Part shown: positions 54,278-63,127 of the stretch, piece by piece | How positions within the stretch are numbered: the stretch's first letter is position 1 | How the letters are laid out: every line of letters starts with the position of its first letter | Assembly: GCF_029338315.1 (NCBI RefSeq) | Contig: NZ_CP119794.1 | Location: forward strand, 806,001 to 870,000 | Length of the DNA stretch: 64,000 nucleotides | Source of the DNA: Haloarcula regularis | Lineage (GTDB): Archaea; Halobacteriota; Halobacteria; Halobacteriales; Haloarculaceae | Direction: 5' to 3' | Notes under the pieces: model-generated | The model's input: the letters and a program-made list of their open reading frames with translations, nothing else | The model's database searches: none | What the model was told of the DNA's origin: nothing | Program-made: the position numbers and the translations under genes

Positions 54278-55680
54278 TTAGAGGACAACGAGGAACAGGG
54301 TCAGCCAGCCACAAACCACGATGAGGCCGACCAACATCGACACGGTGGTGTAGCCGATGATGTCACGGGCTCGCAGGTTCGCGATCGCCAGTAGCGGAAT
54401 CGCCCAGAACGGCTGTATCATGTTCGTCAGTTGGTCTCCGAGCATCTCGATGAGCAAGGCATCACGCGGTTCCATTCCCATCTGGGCGGTGATTTCGAGC
54501 ATTATCGGCCCCATCGCGACCCACTGCCCACCACCAGAGGGAATGAAGATGTTGACGAAGCCGGCGACTAAGACACCGATAGCTGGCCACGTTGCTGGCG
54601 TCGCGAATCCACCGACGAATTCGACGATGAGCGTCGCGAGACCAGTTCCCGTGAGAATACCGGCGATCCCGGCATAAAACGGGAACTGGAAATAACGCCG
54701 GAGACATTGCCGACACTCTGTTTCATCTGATCGACTAACGCCATCGGTCGGACCCACAGCAGGACAGCGAGCGTGATGAACAACGCGTTGATGCTGTTGA
54801 GCGTCAGATTGGAGACCCCGCCCGGGGTCAATACCCACGCGTTGAGTACGAAAAATGCGGGAAACAGAGCGATAGCGAGGCCGATGAGTCGCGAATCGTT
54901 CAGCCTGTCGGCGAATCGCTCTCGACCGCCATCGGCCGTCACCGCAGAGGTCGGTTTCTCGTCTGCCGCGTGGACGATTTTGTCAATCTCCTTGAAATCC
55001 GGCCGAGGGAGCTGCGTGATTCCGTCTTTGGGATGGAGGAGGCCCATGACCACGGGAATAACCGCAAGCAATGTCCCGGTGGTGACGATGTTCGCCGTCG
55101 AGCCGATAGTTTCCGAGAGCGGAATCATCTGGCGGAATTCCGGAGCCCAGGCCGTGGGAATGAGTGTCGAGTCGGCCATCATCAGGCTCACCGAGGACGT
55201 GAGCCCACCGTGATATATCATCAGGCTCGTGTATCCTGCCGCGGCTAGCAACGGGTAGTGGACGGTGATACCCTTCTCCCGACACTCGTAGGCGACACGT
55301 TTGGCCATAATCGCACCGACGATGAGGCCGATAGCCCACGAGACGAGTGCGGCAGCCATCGCCACGAATCCGACGAACCAGACCGCGGTAAACTGGGAGT
55401 TCGGGATACGTGCCAACTTCTCGAGTTGGCTGGTGAACTTCGGTGACTTGGCGATCGCGTCCCCCGCCATCAGTAACACGGCGATAGAAGCCATAAACGG
55501 TAGCAGCGTCCAGACACCCTTGTTCCACGCGACAAGCGTCTCCCTGGGCCCAGCTCCGGTCAGCAGCGCCGCAGTCGAGGCAATGAACGTCAAGAGTATC
55601 GCAATGACATACGGATCGGGGATGTACTCTTCCGACAAATCAGAGCAGAGTCCTCCAAATCGCCGGAGTAGATCAAGCAT
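54278..55680 (-). pseudogene. Short-chain fatty acid permease, AtoE/TIGR00366 type, frameshifted
   Basis: About 467 aa repaired with around twelve helices. IPDPYVIAILLTFIASTAALLTG, WTLLPFMASIAVLLMAGDAIAKSP, AAGYTSLMIYHGGLTSSVSLMMAD, then a missing T at the plus-strand AAA (54690-54692), then FQFPFYAGIAGILTGTGLATLIVEF, FIPSGGGQWVAMGPIML. AtoE-type proteins take up butyrate, acetoacetate and 3-hydroxybutyrate. Between the PHA depolymerase and 3-hydroxybutyrate dehydrogenase genes, it would move monomers. Confidence 0.87.
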
Positions 55681-55857
55681 GCAGGTGAAACAGTACCGCT
55701 ACGTATCAAGACACCGACTCCCTCTCTGATTTTCCGGCAATGAGAATAGAGCGACGGGGACCGTCGTGCTTTTCGATCGGCATCGTCGAGTGTTTTCAGA
55801 CAGACAGCTGTACACTGTTCCAGTAACTATTCCCCAGTATGGCGCGACGGTCGGACC

Positions 55858-56733
55858 ATGGCTGACATGACTGTCGACGAGGCAATGGCAAAGTACGGCC
55901 CCAGTGAGTTGACACGCGAGGATCTGTTGACGATAAACGATCCGAACTACACGCCCGAAAACGTTGCAATCGTGACTGGCGGCGGTGCGGGTATTGGCCG
56001 TGCAACAGCCCTGGCGCTCGCCGCGAACGACCTCACAGTGGTTGCGACAGACCGTGACGAGGACGGACTCGACGCCGTCCAGACCAGGGCGACGGAGCTA
56101 TCATTACCGGGAGAGGTAGTTACTGTGACCGCGAATCTAACGGACGATGACGACCTCGAGCGCATTGTCGAAACCGCCACAGATCAGGGCTCGTTACGGT
56201 ATCTCATCAATAATGCCGGTATCCAGACCGTCGCTCCCATCGAATCGTTCCCAATCGAAAAATACGATCTGATGCACGACATTATGCAGCGAGCGCCGTT
56301 GGTACTCACGAAATACTGTCTCCCGCATATTCGGGACAACGACGACGGCCGAGGTGCAATCGGCAACATGTGTTCTGTCCACGGTCATATCGTGACGAAG
56401 GACAAGGTCGCGTACAATACGACGAAGTTCGGGTTACGGGGGCTGACACAGTCGATCGCCGCCGAAGGCGATGGCAAAGTCCGAGCATTCACCGTCAGTA
56501 CCGCATATGTGAAGACCGCGCTGGTCGCCAAACAACTCCCGGACACCGCTGACCGTCGTGGAATGACGGTCGACGAGGTCGTCGAGAAGGTAATGCTCGA
56601 ACGAACCCGAGTTAAGGAGATGATGGAGCCCTACGAGGTGGCAAATCTGTTCGTCATGGGCTGTTCCCACCACAGCAAGCATCTCAACGGTGGAGATATG
56701 ACCCACGAAGGAGGGATGAGCCTGACGTACTGA
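55858..56733 (+). CDS. 3-hydroxybutyrate dehydrogenase-like SDR
   Basis: 291 aa. AIVTGGGAGIGRATALALAAND (NAD motif), NNAGIQTVAPIESF, SVHGHIVTKDKVAYNTTKFGLRGLTQSIA (Tyr-x-x-x-Lys), then an unusually long N-terminal extension (MADMTVDEAMAKYGPSELTRED). Resembles the BdhA-type 3-hydroxybutyrate dehydrogenases; neighbours (depolymerase, AtoE permease) make oxidation of 3-hydroxybutyrate to acetoacetate the likely role. Complete gene. Confidence 0.83.
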   Translation: MADMTVDEAMAKYGPSELTREDLLTINDPNYTPENVAIVTGGGAGIGRATALALAANDLTVVATDRDEDGLDAVQTRATELSLPGEVVTVTANLTDDDDLERIVETATDQGSLRYLINNAGIQTVAPIESFPIEKYDLMHDIMQRAPLVLTKYCLPHIRDNDDGRGAIGNMCSVHGHIVTKDKVAYNTTKFGLRGLTQSIAAEGDGKVRAFTVSTAYVKTALVAKQLPDTADRRGMTVDEVVEKVMLERTRVKEMMEPYEVANLFVMGCSHHSKHLNGGDMTHEGGMSLTY

Positions 56734-56969
56734 TACGCTACGTGTGGGAGCTAAGCGCGTCGATTGAAACGGAACGGGCATACCGTCCACTTTCACATCA
56801 GCTCTGTTGAAATCCTATCCTTCCGACATATTATCCTGCTGAAACGCCGGTCGATAGAGACTGCGAACTACTCAATTTCGTCTCCGGTCCATTGTCCATC
56901 GTCGGTGACGAGTCGGCACTCGGGCAGAAGTGCGACATGGTTATCCCTGTCTGGAGAGAAGGTAAGGAA

Positions 56970-57185
56970 ATGACGCCCTCTATTTCCATTACTGAGCGAG
57001 AGCCGGTCGGCAAGGTGATGCTCTATTGCCCTGAGTGTAGTCACGAAAGTCGCATTAATGACGACTGGCTCATCCGCGTCCTCGCTGATTCTCAGACCTA
57101 CGAGTGTCCGAATTGTGGAGCAATGACACCCGCTCAAATCAAAGAATTGACCAAGCGGAGAGGTGAATCGCTTCATAGGGAGTAG
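56970..57185 (+). CDS. Small zinc-ribbon protein
   Basis: 71 aa, MTPSISITEREPVGKVMLYCPECSHESRINDDWLIRVLADSQTYECPNCGAM: a CPEC...CPNC zinc ribbon, a pattern of short haloarchaeal proteins (I recall DUF8106-like). A longer in-frame start at 56892 is possible. Unknown function. Last intact protein gene before the transposase relic and tRNA. Confidence 0.65.
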   Translation: MTPSISITEREPVGKVMLYCPECSHESRINDDWLIRVLADSQTYECPNCGAMTPAQIKELTKRRGESLHRE

Positions 57186-57292
57186 CGTAAGCCATCTTAC
57201 TTCCAAATGTGACCGAATTCTGATATATTGGAATCAGTGTGCAAGATTGAGCAGTTGAAACAGCCGCTCAGTATGACTGCTGTATTGACCGT

Positions 57293-57553
57293 TTAGAGTG
57301 ATCGCTCTACGTTATGAATGAGACAGGGGATAGTGAGTTCACGGAACTGTTTCCACCAGCGGCGTGACCGGACGAACGCGCCGTGCTTCCGCTTGAGTGT
57401 TGAGTTGATGGTCTCAGATTGACTCCGTTGGGGGTAGAGATCAGCGTCTAAGCGTGCGTTCCATACCTTGTGGAGCGATGTGAACTCACGATGCTTGATC
57501 AGTGGGCTAATCTCGTGTTGACTCAGCTCCGTTCGCCATCCGAACGAAAGCAA
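57293..57553 (-). pseudogene. IS5-like transposase C-terminal fragment
   Basis: WNARLDADLYPQRSQSETINSTLKRKHGAFVRSRRWWKQFRELTIPCLIHNVERSL is the C-terminus of an IS5/ISH-type DDE transposase (conserved QRSxxETxNSxxKRKxGAxVRSRxWWxQFRELxxxCLxHN). The N-terminal two thirds and the ends are absent. Lies 70 bp from the tRNA-Arg 3' end, marking the island edge. The remainder of 57186-57622 shows nothing else. Confidence 0.85.
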
Positions 57554-57622
57554 TCCTCCATCTCGCTCAGGTAGAAAACAGACCCACCGCTATCTGTCGA
57601 TTTGAACCCCGAAAACCTGCGA

Positions 57623-57697
57623 CGGGCGCTGAGGGATTTGAACCCCCGACGGTTTGGTCCGAAGCCAAGCACTCTGTCCAGGCTGAGCTAAGCGCCC
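57623..57697 (-). tRNA. tRNA-Arg (anticodon UCG)
   Basis: The minus strand reads GGGCGCTTAGCTCAGCCTGG..., with acceptor GGGCGCT pairing AGCGCCC, D arm GCTC/GAGT, anticodon loop CTTCGGA on stem TTGG/CCAA, and T loop GGTTCAAATCC. The anticodon positions 34-36 are TCG, decoding CGA. 75 nt, no intron, discriminator G; no CCA encoded. An island-like AT-rich segment ends beside its 3' end. Confidence 0.93.
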
Positions 57698-57786
57698 TAC
57701 GTGCAAGGCTATGCCGACGTTGTGGTTTAAACCAACCGGTTCGAGACGGGGCCGGGTGAGCCAGTCACACGGCCACCGGCTGCCAC

Positions 57787-58062
57787 TTATTGGGTCTCTG
57801 TGGGCGTCGCTTCCTCCTCGGCCGGCAACGCAGCGTCCTCGAGGACCGCGGCGGTGTCGATGCCCTGCTCTTCGGCCAGTGCCTCGATTAGGGCCCGCTG
57901 CTCGGCGAGTTCCCGGTCGACGTCGTCGACGCGGTCGTTGGTCGCCTCGACGGTCTGGCGGAGGTCCTGGAGTTGCGTCTTCAGCTCGTTGACCTTGGTG
58001 TAGACATCGTCTGCGACGTCCGCTACTTTCTGTATCTTCTTTGCCGTCGAACCCAATCCCAT
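57787..58062 (-). CDS. DUF5798 family protein (phasin-like coiled coil)
   Basis: 91 aa, MGLGSTAKKIQKVADVADDVYTKVNELKTQLQDLRQTVEATNDRVDDVDRELAEQRALIEALAEEQGID: a coiled coil with the MGLGSTAKKIQ start of DUF5798. Haloarchaea-restricted small protein, function unknown. Confidence 0.82.
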   Translation of the reverse strand: MGLGSTAKKIQKVADVADDVYTKVNELKTQLQDLRQTVEATNDRVDDVDRELAEQRALIEALAEEQGIDTAAVLEDAALPAEEEATPTETQ

Positions 58063-58140
58063 GGGCTCGCTATGTGGGGGAGCCATTTCCCGGTTTCCCT
58101 CGAACGCCGCCGTTAAGACCACGCCGTTCCGAGCGCCGGT

Positions 58141-58554
58141 ATGAACGCGTTGCGCGTCGCGCCGATCGTCGGCATCGTCGGCTGTGTGCTGTTCCTCCTC
58201 TCGCTGGCCGCGCCGTACGTCATCGTCGGTGAGCCGACCGCCGTCAGCGCCTACTACGGCGCAGGGGTGCTCTCGCCACTCGTCCTCGGGGTGCTCTCGC
58301 TGGTCGCCATCATCGTCCTGGCGGCCGGGCGCGAGGGGCGGACCGACCCGAGCGTCGCCGCTGGCGCGGGCCTGGTGGTCGGCCTCTTCGTCGTGGGACT
58401 GAGCCTCGCGTGGGCCGTGACCGTCCCGGGTGACCTCGTGCTGGGACTGACCGAGTCGACGCTCATCGAACACCACCGGTGGGCCGTCGTCGCGGCCGGC
58501 ATGCCCATCCCGGTGGGGTCTGCGTGGTTCGCCCGCGCGCTCGGCCTGCTGTGA
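58141..58554 (+). CDS. Four-helix membrane protein (DUF7548-like)
   Basis: 137 aa, four hydrophobic helices: VGIVGCVLFLLSLAAPYVIV, SPLVLGVLSLVAIIVLAAG, AAGAGLVVGLFVVGLSLAWAV, WAVVAAGMPIPVGSAWFARAL. Haloarchaeal conserved membrane protein, unknown function. Upstream of the SRP RNA. Confidence 0.7.
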   Translation: MNALRVAPIVGIVGCVLFLLSLAAPYVIVGEPTAVSAYYGAGVLSPLVLGVLSLVAIIVLAAGREGRTDPSVAAGAGLVVGLFVVGLSLAWAVTVPGDLVLGLTESTLIEHHRWAVVAAGMPIPVGSAWFARALGLL

Positions 58555-58621
58555 GCGGGGCGTCGTCTGTCAGTTTGCGGGATATTCGAAAGGCCCTTAT
58601 GGGGCGGCGGCGGAATCACCA

Positions 58622-58895
58622 CGTGGACTAGGTCGGGGGGTTTGGCCCCCCTCGATACCCGCACTATGGTCATCAGCGGGGACCGAAACCCGGGGGGGCG
58701 TCCGGTCTGACGGGCGTGGACCCCGTGAGCCAACGTGGAAGCCTCGTCCCGCGGGGACGGCGGTCTACGCGGTCGCATCTGCAGGGATGTGCCCTCGTAG
58801 TTAATCGATGGCACTCCGCCAGGCACGGAAGTGAGCAGCGGACCATCGGACACCCGTCGCTCGTGGGGTCGCGGGGTGGAGGAGGCAAACGGGAT
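58622..58895 (+). ncRNA. Signal recognition particle 7S RNA
   Basis: Domain IV is unmistakable: CCGCCAGGCACGGAAGTGAG, closing AGCAGCGG (58817-58840), with the GGAA tetraloop at 58827-58830 on a CAC/GTG stem, flanked by the asymmetric loop bound by SRP54. 5' hairpin TCGGGGGG-tttgg-CCCCCCTCGA (58642-58665) and a long GC-rich domain follow. Length fits the ~300-nt halophile 7S RNA; the exact ends are uncertain. A box-A-like TTATGGGG precedes it. Confidence 0.85.
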
Positions 58896-58949
58896 TACCC
58901 TCGTCCGAACGTCGGGCAATTCCCGGGGTCCACTTTCCATTCATACGCG

Positions 58950-59341
58950 ACCACTTTTTGCTGCGTCGGGTGTCCTCGCGAGCCTTCGGCTCGCTGCGGG
59001 CACCGCTCCTTGCAAAAACGTGGGGAAAAACTGCCGGACTCTCGACCTCCGGTCTCGAGTCCGGTGAAACCGCGCCTCCGGCGCGGTATACTTCTCGACC
59101 GCCTGCCCTTCCCCGGGACGTGGCACGGAGGCCACTCCCGGCCATGACGAACGATCCCACGGACGATACGTAATAGAGAAAACAGTCCGCTGCGGTCCAG
59201 CATCCGCCGAGCGGAGCGAGGCGATTCACCGGAAGCGCGGCGAAGCCGCGCCTTCCGGCAGTTTTTCCCCACGTTTTTGCAATGGGGGGTTCCCGCAGCG
59301 AGCGTAGCGAGCGAGGAAACCCCCCGCAGTAAAAAGTGGTT
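58950..59341. repeat. 390-bp nested inverted repeat with hairpins
   Basis: Outer arms ACCACTTTTT-n-CTGCG (58950-58965) and its complement (59325-59341) enclose a perfect 26-bp inverted pair at 59012-59037 and 59255-59280. The 45-bp segments between outer and inner arms are also inverted copies (about four fifths alike by eye), so two ~90-bp units face each other across ~217 bp. Stem-loops with short loops lie inside (GCGAGCC-ttc-GGCTCGC at 58979; GCGCGGC-gaa-GCCGCGC near 59236). The right arm overlaps the mscS stop codon. Looks like a palindromic, probably multi-copy intergenic element. Confidence 0.7.
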
Positions 59342-60212
59342 AGGGTTCGACCAGGCCCTCGACGCTGGACAGCTCCAGGCCGCCGCCGATGGTGCGGTTC
59401 GGGTAGGGGATGTCGATGTCCTCCTCGTCGAAGCGCTCCTTGACCGCCTGGACGTACTCGCCGCGGGTCTTCACGAAGTCGGCGCGGCTCGGGTCGTCGA
59501 TCCAGATGCGGGACTGCAGGCCCACAGAGGAGTCGCCGAGCTCGACGAGACGGACCGACGGGCCGGGATCTTCCATGATTCCCTCGTGGGCCTCGGCCTC
59601 CTCGATGATGATCTCGGTCGCCGTGTCGATATCGTCGTCGTAGCCGATGCCGAAGACGAACTTGAGGCGGAGCTGCTCTTTCGCGACGGGGTTCTTGATC
59701 ACGCCGTCGGTCAGGTTCGAGTTCGGGACTGTCAGCAGCTCGTTGTCGAAGGTCCGAACGCGGGAGACGCGCAGGCTGATGTCCTCGACGATGCCGGAGT
59801 TGCCGTCCCACTCGATCCAGTCGCCGATGCGGAAGGGCTTGTCCGTGTAGATGAAGATGCCGGCGACGAAGTTCTTCAGGACGTCCTGCATGGCAAAGCC
59901 GATGGCGAGCGTCGCGGCCGCGGCGATGGTCGCCAGCGACTGGAGGAAGTCACCGTACTCGGCGAGGCCGAAGGCGACGGAGATAGCCACGAAGACGATG
60001 GCGATGCTCGTCAGCTTCCGGAGCGGTTTGCGCGCGTGCTCGTCTAAGTTGCGCGACTTCAGCGAGCGGTCGACGATGGGGAGCACGACCGCCTTGCCGA
60101 CGACGTAGATGACGACGAACGCGACGACGAAAACGACGGCCGAGGCGATGGCGACGGCCGCCGGAACCCCGACCCCGTCGAGGAACTCGGCGATGGGGCC
60201 GACCTGCATCAT
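59340..60212 (-). CDS. Small-conductance mechanosensitive channel, MscS family
   Basis: 290 aa. Three N-terminal helices, the pore helix LATIAAAATLAIGFAMQDVLKNFVAGIFIYTDKPFRIGDWIEW with the MscS signature, then the beta domain (GIVEDISLRVSRVRTFDNELLTVPNSNL) and C-terminal alpha/beta domain. Osmotic release valve. Its start overlaps the YhbY stop (ATGA), and its stop lies in the inverted repeat. Confidence 0.93.
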   Translation of the reverse strand: MMQVGPIAEFLDGVGVPAAVAIASAVVFVVAFVVIYVVGKAVVLPIVDRSLKSRNLDEHARKPLRKLTSIAIVFVAISVAFGLAEYGDFLQSLATIAAAATLAIGFAMQDVLKNFVAGIFIYTDKPFRIGDWIEWDGNSGIVEDISLRVSRVRTFDNELLTVPNSNLTDGVIKNPVAKEQLRLKFVFGIGYDDDIDTATEIIIEEAEAHEGIMEDPGPSVRLVELGDSSVGLQSRIWIDDPSRADFVKTRGEYVQAVKERFDEEDIDIPYPNRTIGGGLELSSVEGLVEP

Positions 60213-60457
60213 TTCTCGAACACCGCCGTGTGCCCGCGAACGCGGACCACCTCGGCGCCGACCAGGTCCGCCAGATCGTCCGCCAGCGCCTCCGTCGTCG
60301 TCCCGCCGCGGGACGAGCGCAGGAACTTGACCTTCACGAACTCGGCGTCCTCGAGTTGCGAGGCGAGTTCGTCGGCGACAGAGTCGATGCCGTGCTTGCC
60401 GACCCGGAGCGTCGCGTCGAGTTCGTGAAGTTTCCGTTCCGTGTTGTCAGCGACCAT
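60209..60457 (-). CDS. YhbY/CRM-domain RNA-binding protein
   Basis: 82 aa, LRVGKHGIDSVADELASQLEDAEFVKVKFLRSSRGGTTTEALADDLADLVGAEVVRVRGHTAVF is the CRM/YhbY fold, related to pre-ribosome factors. Start chosen at MVADNTERK; a longer N-terminal stretch is not conserved. Between RNase P component 4 and MscS; overlaps MscS by four bases. Confidence 0.9.
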   Translation of the reverse strand: MVADNTERKLHELDATLRVGKHGIDSVADELASQLEDAEFVKVKFLRSSRGGTTTEALADDLADLVGAEVVRVRGHTAVFEK

Positions 60458-60510
60458 TGTGTGCGGAGTAATTATCGCGAGGATTTTAAAAGCGTGCCCA
60501 ACACGACCGG

Positions 60511-60798
60511 TCACGAGTACGGGTACCGTGACTGTGCGCCACAGTCACAGGTGACGACGACGTGGCCGTCCTGGGTCCGCACCCTCGCGTTGCGCCCCGG
60601 GACGAGGTAGGTGTCGCAGGCCGAACACGTCGACCGCTCGAAGGTGCGCGGCAGTCGCAGTCGCTGGCGCTCGCCGACGCGGCGCGCCCGCCGGACGTAC
60701 TCCCGGGCACGCTCCTCGTGGCCCGAGAGCACGGCTTCCCGGGCCAGTTCCCGGAGTCGCTCGATGCGTTCGCGGGCGATGGTCGCCTCGTCGGTCAT
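60511..60798 (-). CDS. rnp4: Ribonuclease P protein component 4
   Basis: 95 aa, MTDEATIARERIERLRELAREAVLSGHEERAREYVRRARRVGERQRLRLP helix followed by the Rpr2 zinc ribbon CSACDTYLVPGRNARVR and CDC. Part of the archaeal RNase P protein set that matures tRNA 5' ends. First gene of the rnp4-yhbY-mscS unit. Confidence 0.93.
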   Translation of the reverse strand: MTDEATIARERIERLRELAREAVLSGHEERAREYVRRARRVGERQRLRLPRTFERSTCSACDTYLVPGRNARVRTQDGHVVVTCDCGAQSRYPYS

Positions 60799-60883
60799 GG
60801 TCGCCCCTCCGGGAGGGGCCGGAAAATGCCTTCCGAAGCGTGAAGTCGGTAGGACTTTCGGCGGGGCCGGCGAGCACCAGGGT

Positions 60884-61933
60884 GTGCGCGTCCTGAACTA
60901 CCTCGAACTGGAGTCCCGCCTGGACCGGTCGGGCATCGGCACCTCGGTGGACCACCAGCGGGCGGCGCTGGCCGAGACGGACGTCGACGTGGTCACGTCG
61001 CCGTGGCGCGACGGGCACCCCGCCTGGGCGCTGGGCGGGAAAGTAGCCTTCGACGACCCGGTATTCCGGGCGTACGACGTCGCTCACTGCAACATGATCG
61101 GCCCCGGGTCGGTGGCCGTCGCCCGTCACGCGAAGCGAAACGACGTCCCGCTCGTCCTCCACGCCCACGTCACCCGCGAGGACTTCCGGGACAGCTTCCG
61201 GGGGTCGAACCTGGTCGCGCCCGCGCTGGGCGAGTACCTGCGGTGGTTCTACTCGCAGGCCGACCTGGTCCTGTGTCCCTCCGAGTACACGAAGGGCGTC
61301 CTGGAGGACTACCCCGTCGACGCGCCCATCCGGCCGGTCACCAACGGCGTCGACGTCGGCGCGCTCGAGGGGTTCGAGTCGACCCGCGAGACCTACCGCG
61401 AGCGCTACGACCTCGAGGGGATGGTGGTGTTCGCCGTGGGCAACGTCTTCGAGCGAAAGGGGCTGACGACGTTCTGCGAACTCGCCGAAGCGACCGACTA
61501 CGACTTCGCCTGGTTCGGTCCCTACGACGACGGGCCGCAGGCCTCGGCGACGGTCCGCAAGTGGACCTCGGACCCGCCCGAGAACGTCACGTTCACCGGA
61601 TGGATAGACGATATCCGCGGGGCGTACGGGGCCGGCGACGTCTACCTCTTTCCCACCAAGAACGAGAACCAGGGAATCGCCGTCCTCGAGGCGATGGCCT
61701 GCGGGAAGGCCGTCGTGCTCTCGGACATCCCCGTCTTCCGCGAGTACTACGAGGACGGCCACGACTGTCTCATCTGTGCGGACCGGGCGGAGTTCCGGGC
61801 GGCGCTGGAACGACTGGCCGACGACCCGGACCTGCGCCAGCGCCTCGGCGAGAACGCTCGAGAGACGGCCAGCGACCACGGCCTGGACCGGGTCGGCGAG
61901 CGCCTGGTCGAGACCTACGACGCACTGGTCTAG
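60884..61933 (+). CDS. Glycosyltransferase, family 4 type
   Basis: 349 aa from GTG, MRVLNYLELESRLDRSGIGTSVDHQRAAL being the expected start (coding VRVLNYLE). GT-B fold: VVFAVGNVFERKGLTTF, NENQGIAVLEAMACGKAVVLSDIPVFREYYEDG (E-x7-E), DLVLCPSEYTKGVLEDY. Probably transfers a sugar to a lipid or glycan; donor and acceptor unknown. Followed 70 bp later by a second GT4, so the two may act on one product. Confidence 0.9.
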   Translation: MRVLNYLELESRLDRSGIGTSVDHQRAALAETDVDVVTSPWRDGHPAWALGGKVAFDDPVFRAYDVAHCNMIGPGSVAVARHAKRNDVPLVLHAHVTREDFRDSFRGSNLVAPALGEYLRWFYSQADLVLCPSEYTKGVLEDYPVDAPIRPVTNGVDVGALEGFESTRETYRERYDLEGMVVFAVGNVFERKGLTTFCELAEATDYDFAWFGPYDDGPQASATVRKWTSDPPENVTFTGWIDDIRGAYGAGDVYLFPTKNENQGIAVLEAMACGKAVVLSDIPVFREYYEDGHDCLICADRAEFRAALERLADDPDLRQRLGENARETASDHGLDRVGERLVETYDALV

Positions 61934-62003
61934 CCGATTCGCCGACAGGTCCCCAGTCGGCCAATGACAAGGGTTTAGCCGCTGGTGGTGGTACGCCGCG
62001 AGG

Positions 62004-63122
62004 ATGGCACTGCCGCACGTCGCCGCGTTCACCGATACGTACCTGCCGACGGTCAACGGCGTGACCTACACGGTCGAGACGTGGCGAGACCGCTGGCGGG
62101 CCCGCGGCGGGCGGATGGACGTCGTCTACCCGAAGAGCGACCACGAGGCCAGGGACGGCGAATACCCCGTCCGGAGCCTCCCGTTCCCGTTCTACGAGGG
62201 CTTTCGCCTGGGGATGCCACAGATTCCCGAGGCCGTGGCGGACGCCGACCTGGTCCACGCCCACACCCCCTTCAGCCTCGGCATGGGCGGCCAGCGCCTC
62301 GCGCGCAAGCTCGAGGTGCCGCTGGTCGCCTCCTACCACACGCCGACCGGCGAGTACGCCGAGTACGTCGCGTTCAACGGCGCCGTCGAGACGGCGGTCC
62401 AGGCGGGCGCCGAGAGCTACGAGCGGTGGTTCCTGGACCGCGCCGCGGTGGTCCTCGCGCCGAGCGAGCGCACGGCCGCGCACGTCCGGGAGACGGTCGG
62501 CACCGACGCGCGCGTCGAGGTCATTCCGAACGGCGTCGACACCGGCTTCTTCGAACCCGTCGACGCGACGGCGTTCCGTGACCGCCACGACCTGCCGGAC
62601 GGACCGCTCGTGGGCTACACCGGCAGACACGGCTACGAGAAGTGTCTCGGCGACATCCTCGAGGCCTGCGAAGGCCTCGACGTCACCGTCGTGTTCGGCG
62701 GGGACGGGCCGGCCCGGGAACACCTCGAGGCGGAAGCCCGAGAGCGAGACCTGGACGCCCGGTTCCTGGGGTTTCTGGACCGGGCGGAGCTGCCCGAACT
62801 GTACGCGGCGCTCGACGTCTTCGCGTTCCCGAGCCCGGTCGAGACCCAGGGGCTGGTCGCCCTGGAGGCAAACTGCTGTGGGACGCCCGTGGCCGGCGTC
62901 GACGCGGGCGCGCTCCGGGACACCATCCACGACGGCCAGACCGGGTACTCCTACGAGGAGGGGGACATCGAGGGGTTCCGCCGGGCCGTCGAGCGCGTTC
63001 TGGACGAGGGCGAGGCGCTCAGACGGCGGTGTCTCGACCGGCGGGAGCAGGTCAGCGTCGACCACGCGGTCGACCGACTCGAGTCGGTCTACGCCGACGT
63101 GCTGGCGTCGGCGCGAGAGTGA
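62004..63122 (+). CDS. Glycosyltransferase, family 4 type, second
   Basis: 372 aa, MALPHVAAFTDTYLPTVNGVTYTVETWRDRW start; VHAHTPFSLGMGGQRLARKL, VIPNGVDTGFFEPVD, GYTGRHGYEKCLGDIL, VETQGLVALEANCCGTPV (E-x7-E). Resembles the monogalactosyl/glucosyl-diacylglycerol or MshA-type GT4 enzymes. Pairs with the upstream glycosyltransferase; both probably act at the membrane in glycolipid synthesis (inference). Confidence 0.9.
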   Translation: MALPHVAAFTDTYLPTVNGVTYTVETWRDRWRARGGRMDVVYPKSDHEARDGEYPVRSLPFPFYEGFRLGMPQIPEAVADADLVHAHTPFSLGMGGQRLARKLEVPLVASYHTPTGEYAEYVAFNGAVETAVQAGAESYERWFLDRAAVVLAPSERTAAHVRETVGTDARVEVIPNGVDTGFFEPVDATAFRDRHDLPDGPLVGYTGRHGYEKCLGDILEACEGLDVTVVFGGDGPAREHLEAEARERDLDARFLGFLDRAELPELYAALDVFAFPSPVETQGLVALEANCCGTPVAGVDAGALRDTIHDGQTGYSYEEGDIEGFRRAVERVLDEGEALRRRCLDRREQVSVDHAVDRLESVYADVLASARE

Positions 63123-63127
63123 GTTGT

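Noticed and set aside
40399..57635. Firm attL/attR pair from the 11-bp match to tRNA-Arg
   Set aside because: Eleven bases in a GC-rich genome can match by chance and no integrase is seen; kept only as a weak hint in the island finding.
58950..59341. CRISPR array
   Set aside because: Only two inverted units, no regular direct repeats with unique spacers, no cas genes; the Cas4-like domain at 4809 belongs to a Dna2-type fusion.
58801..59811. A 336-residue frame across SRP RNA, inverted repeat and mscS
   Set aside because: It is antisense/out-of-frame reading of an RNA gene, a palindromic repeat and MscS; repeated motifs in it come from the inverted repeat.
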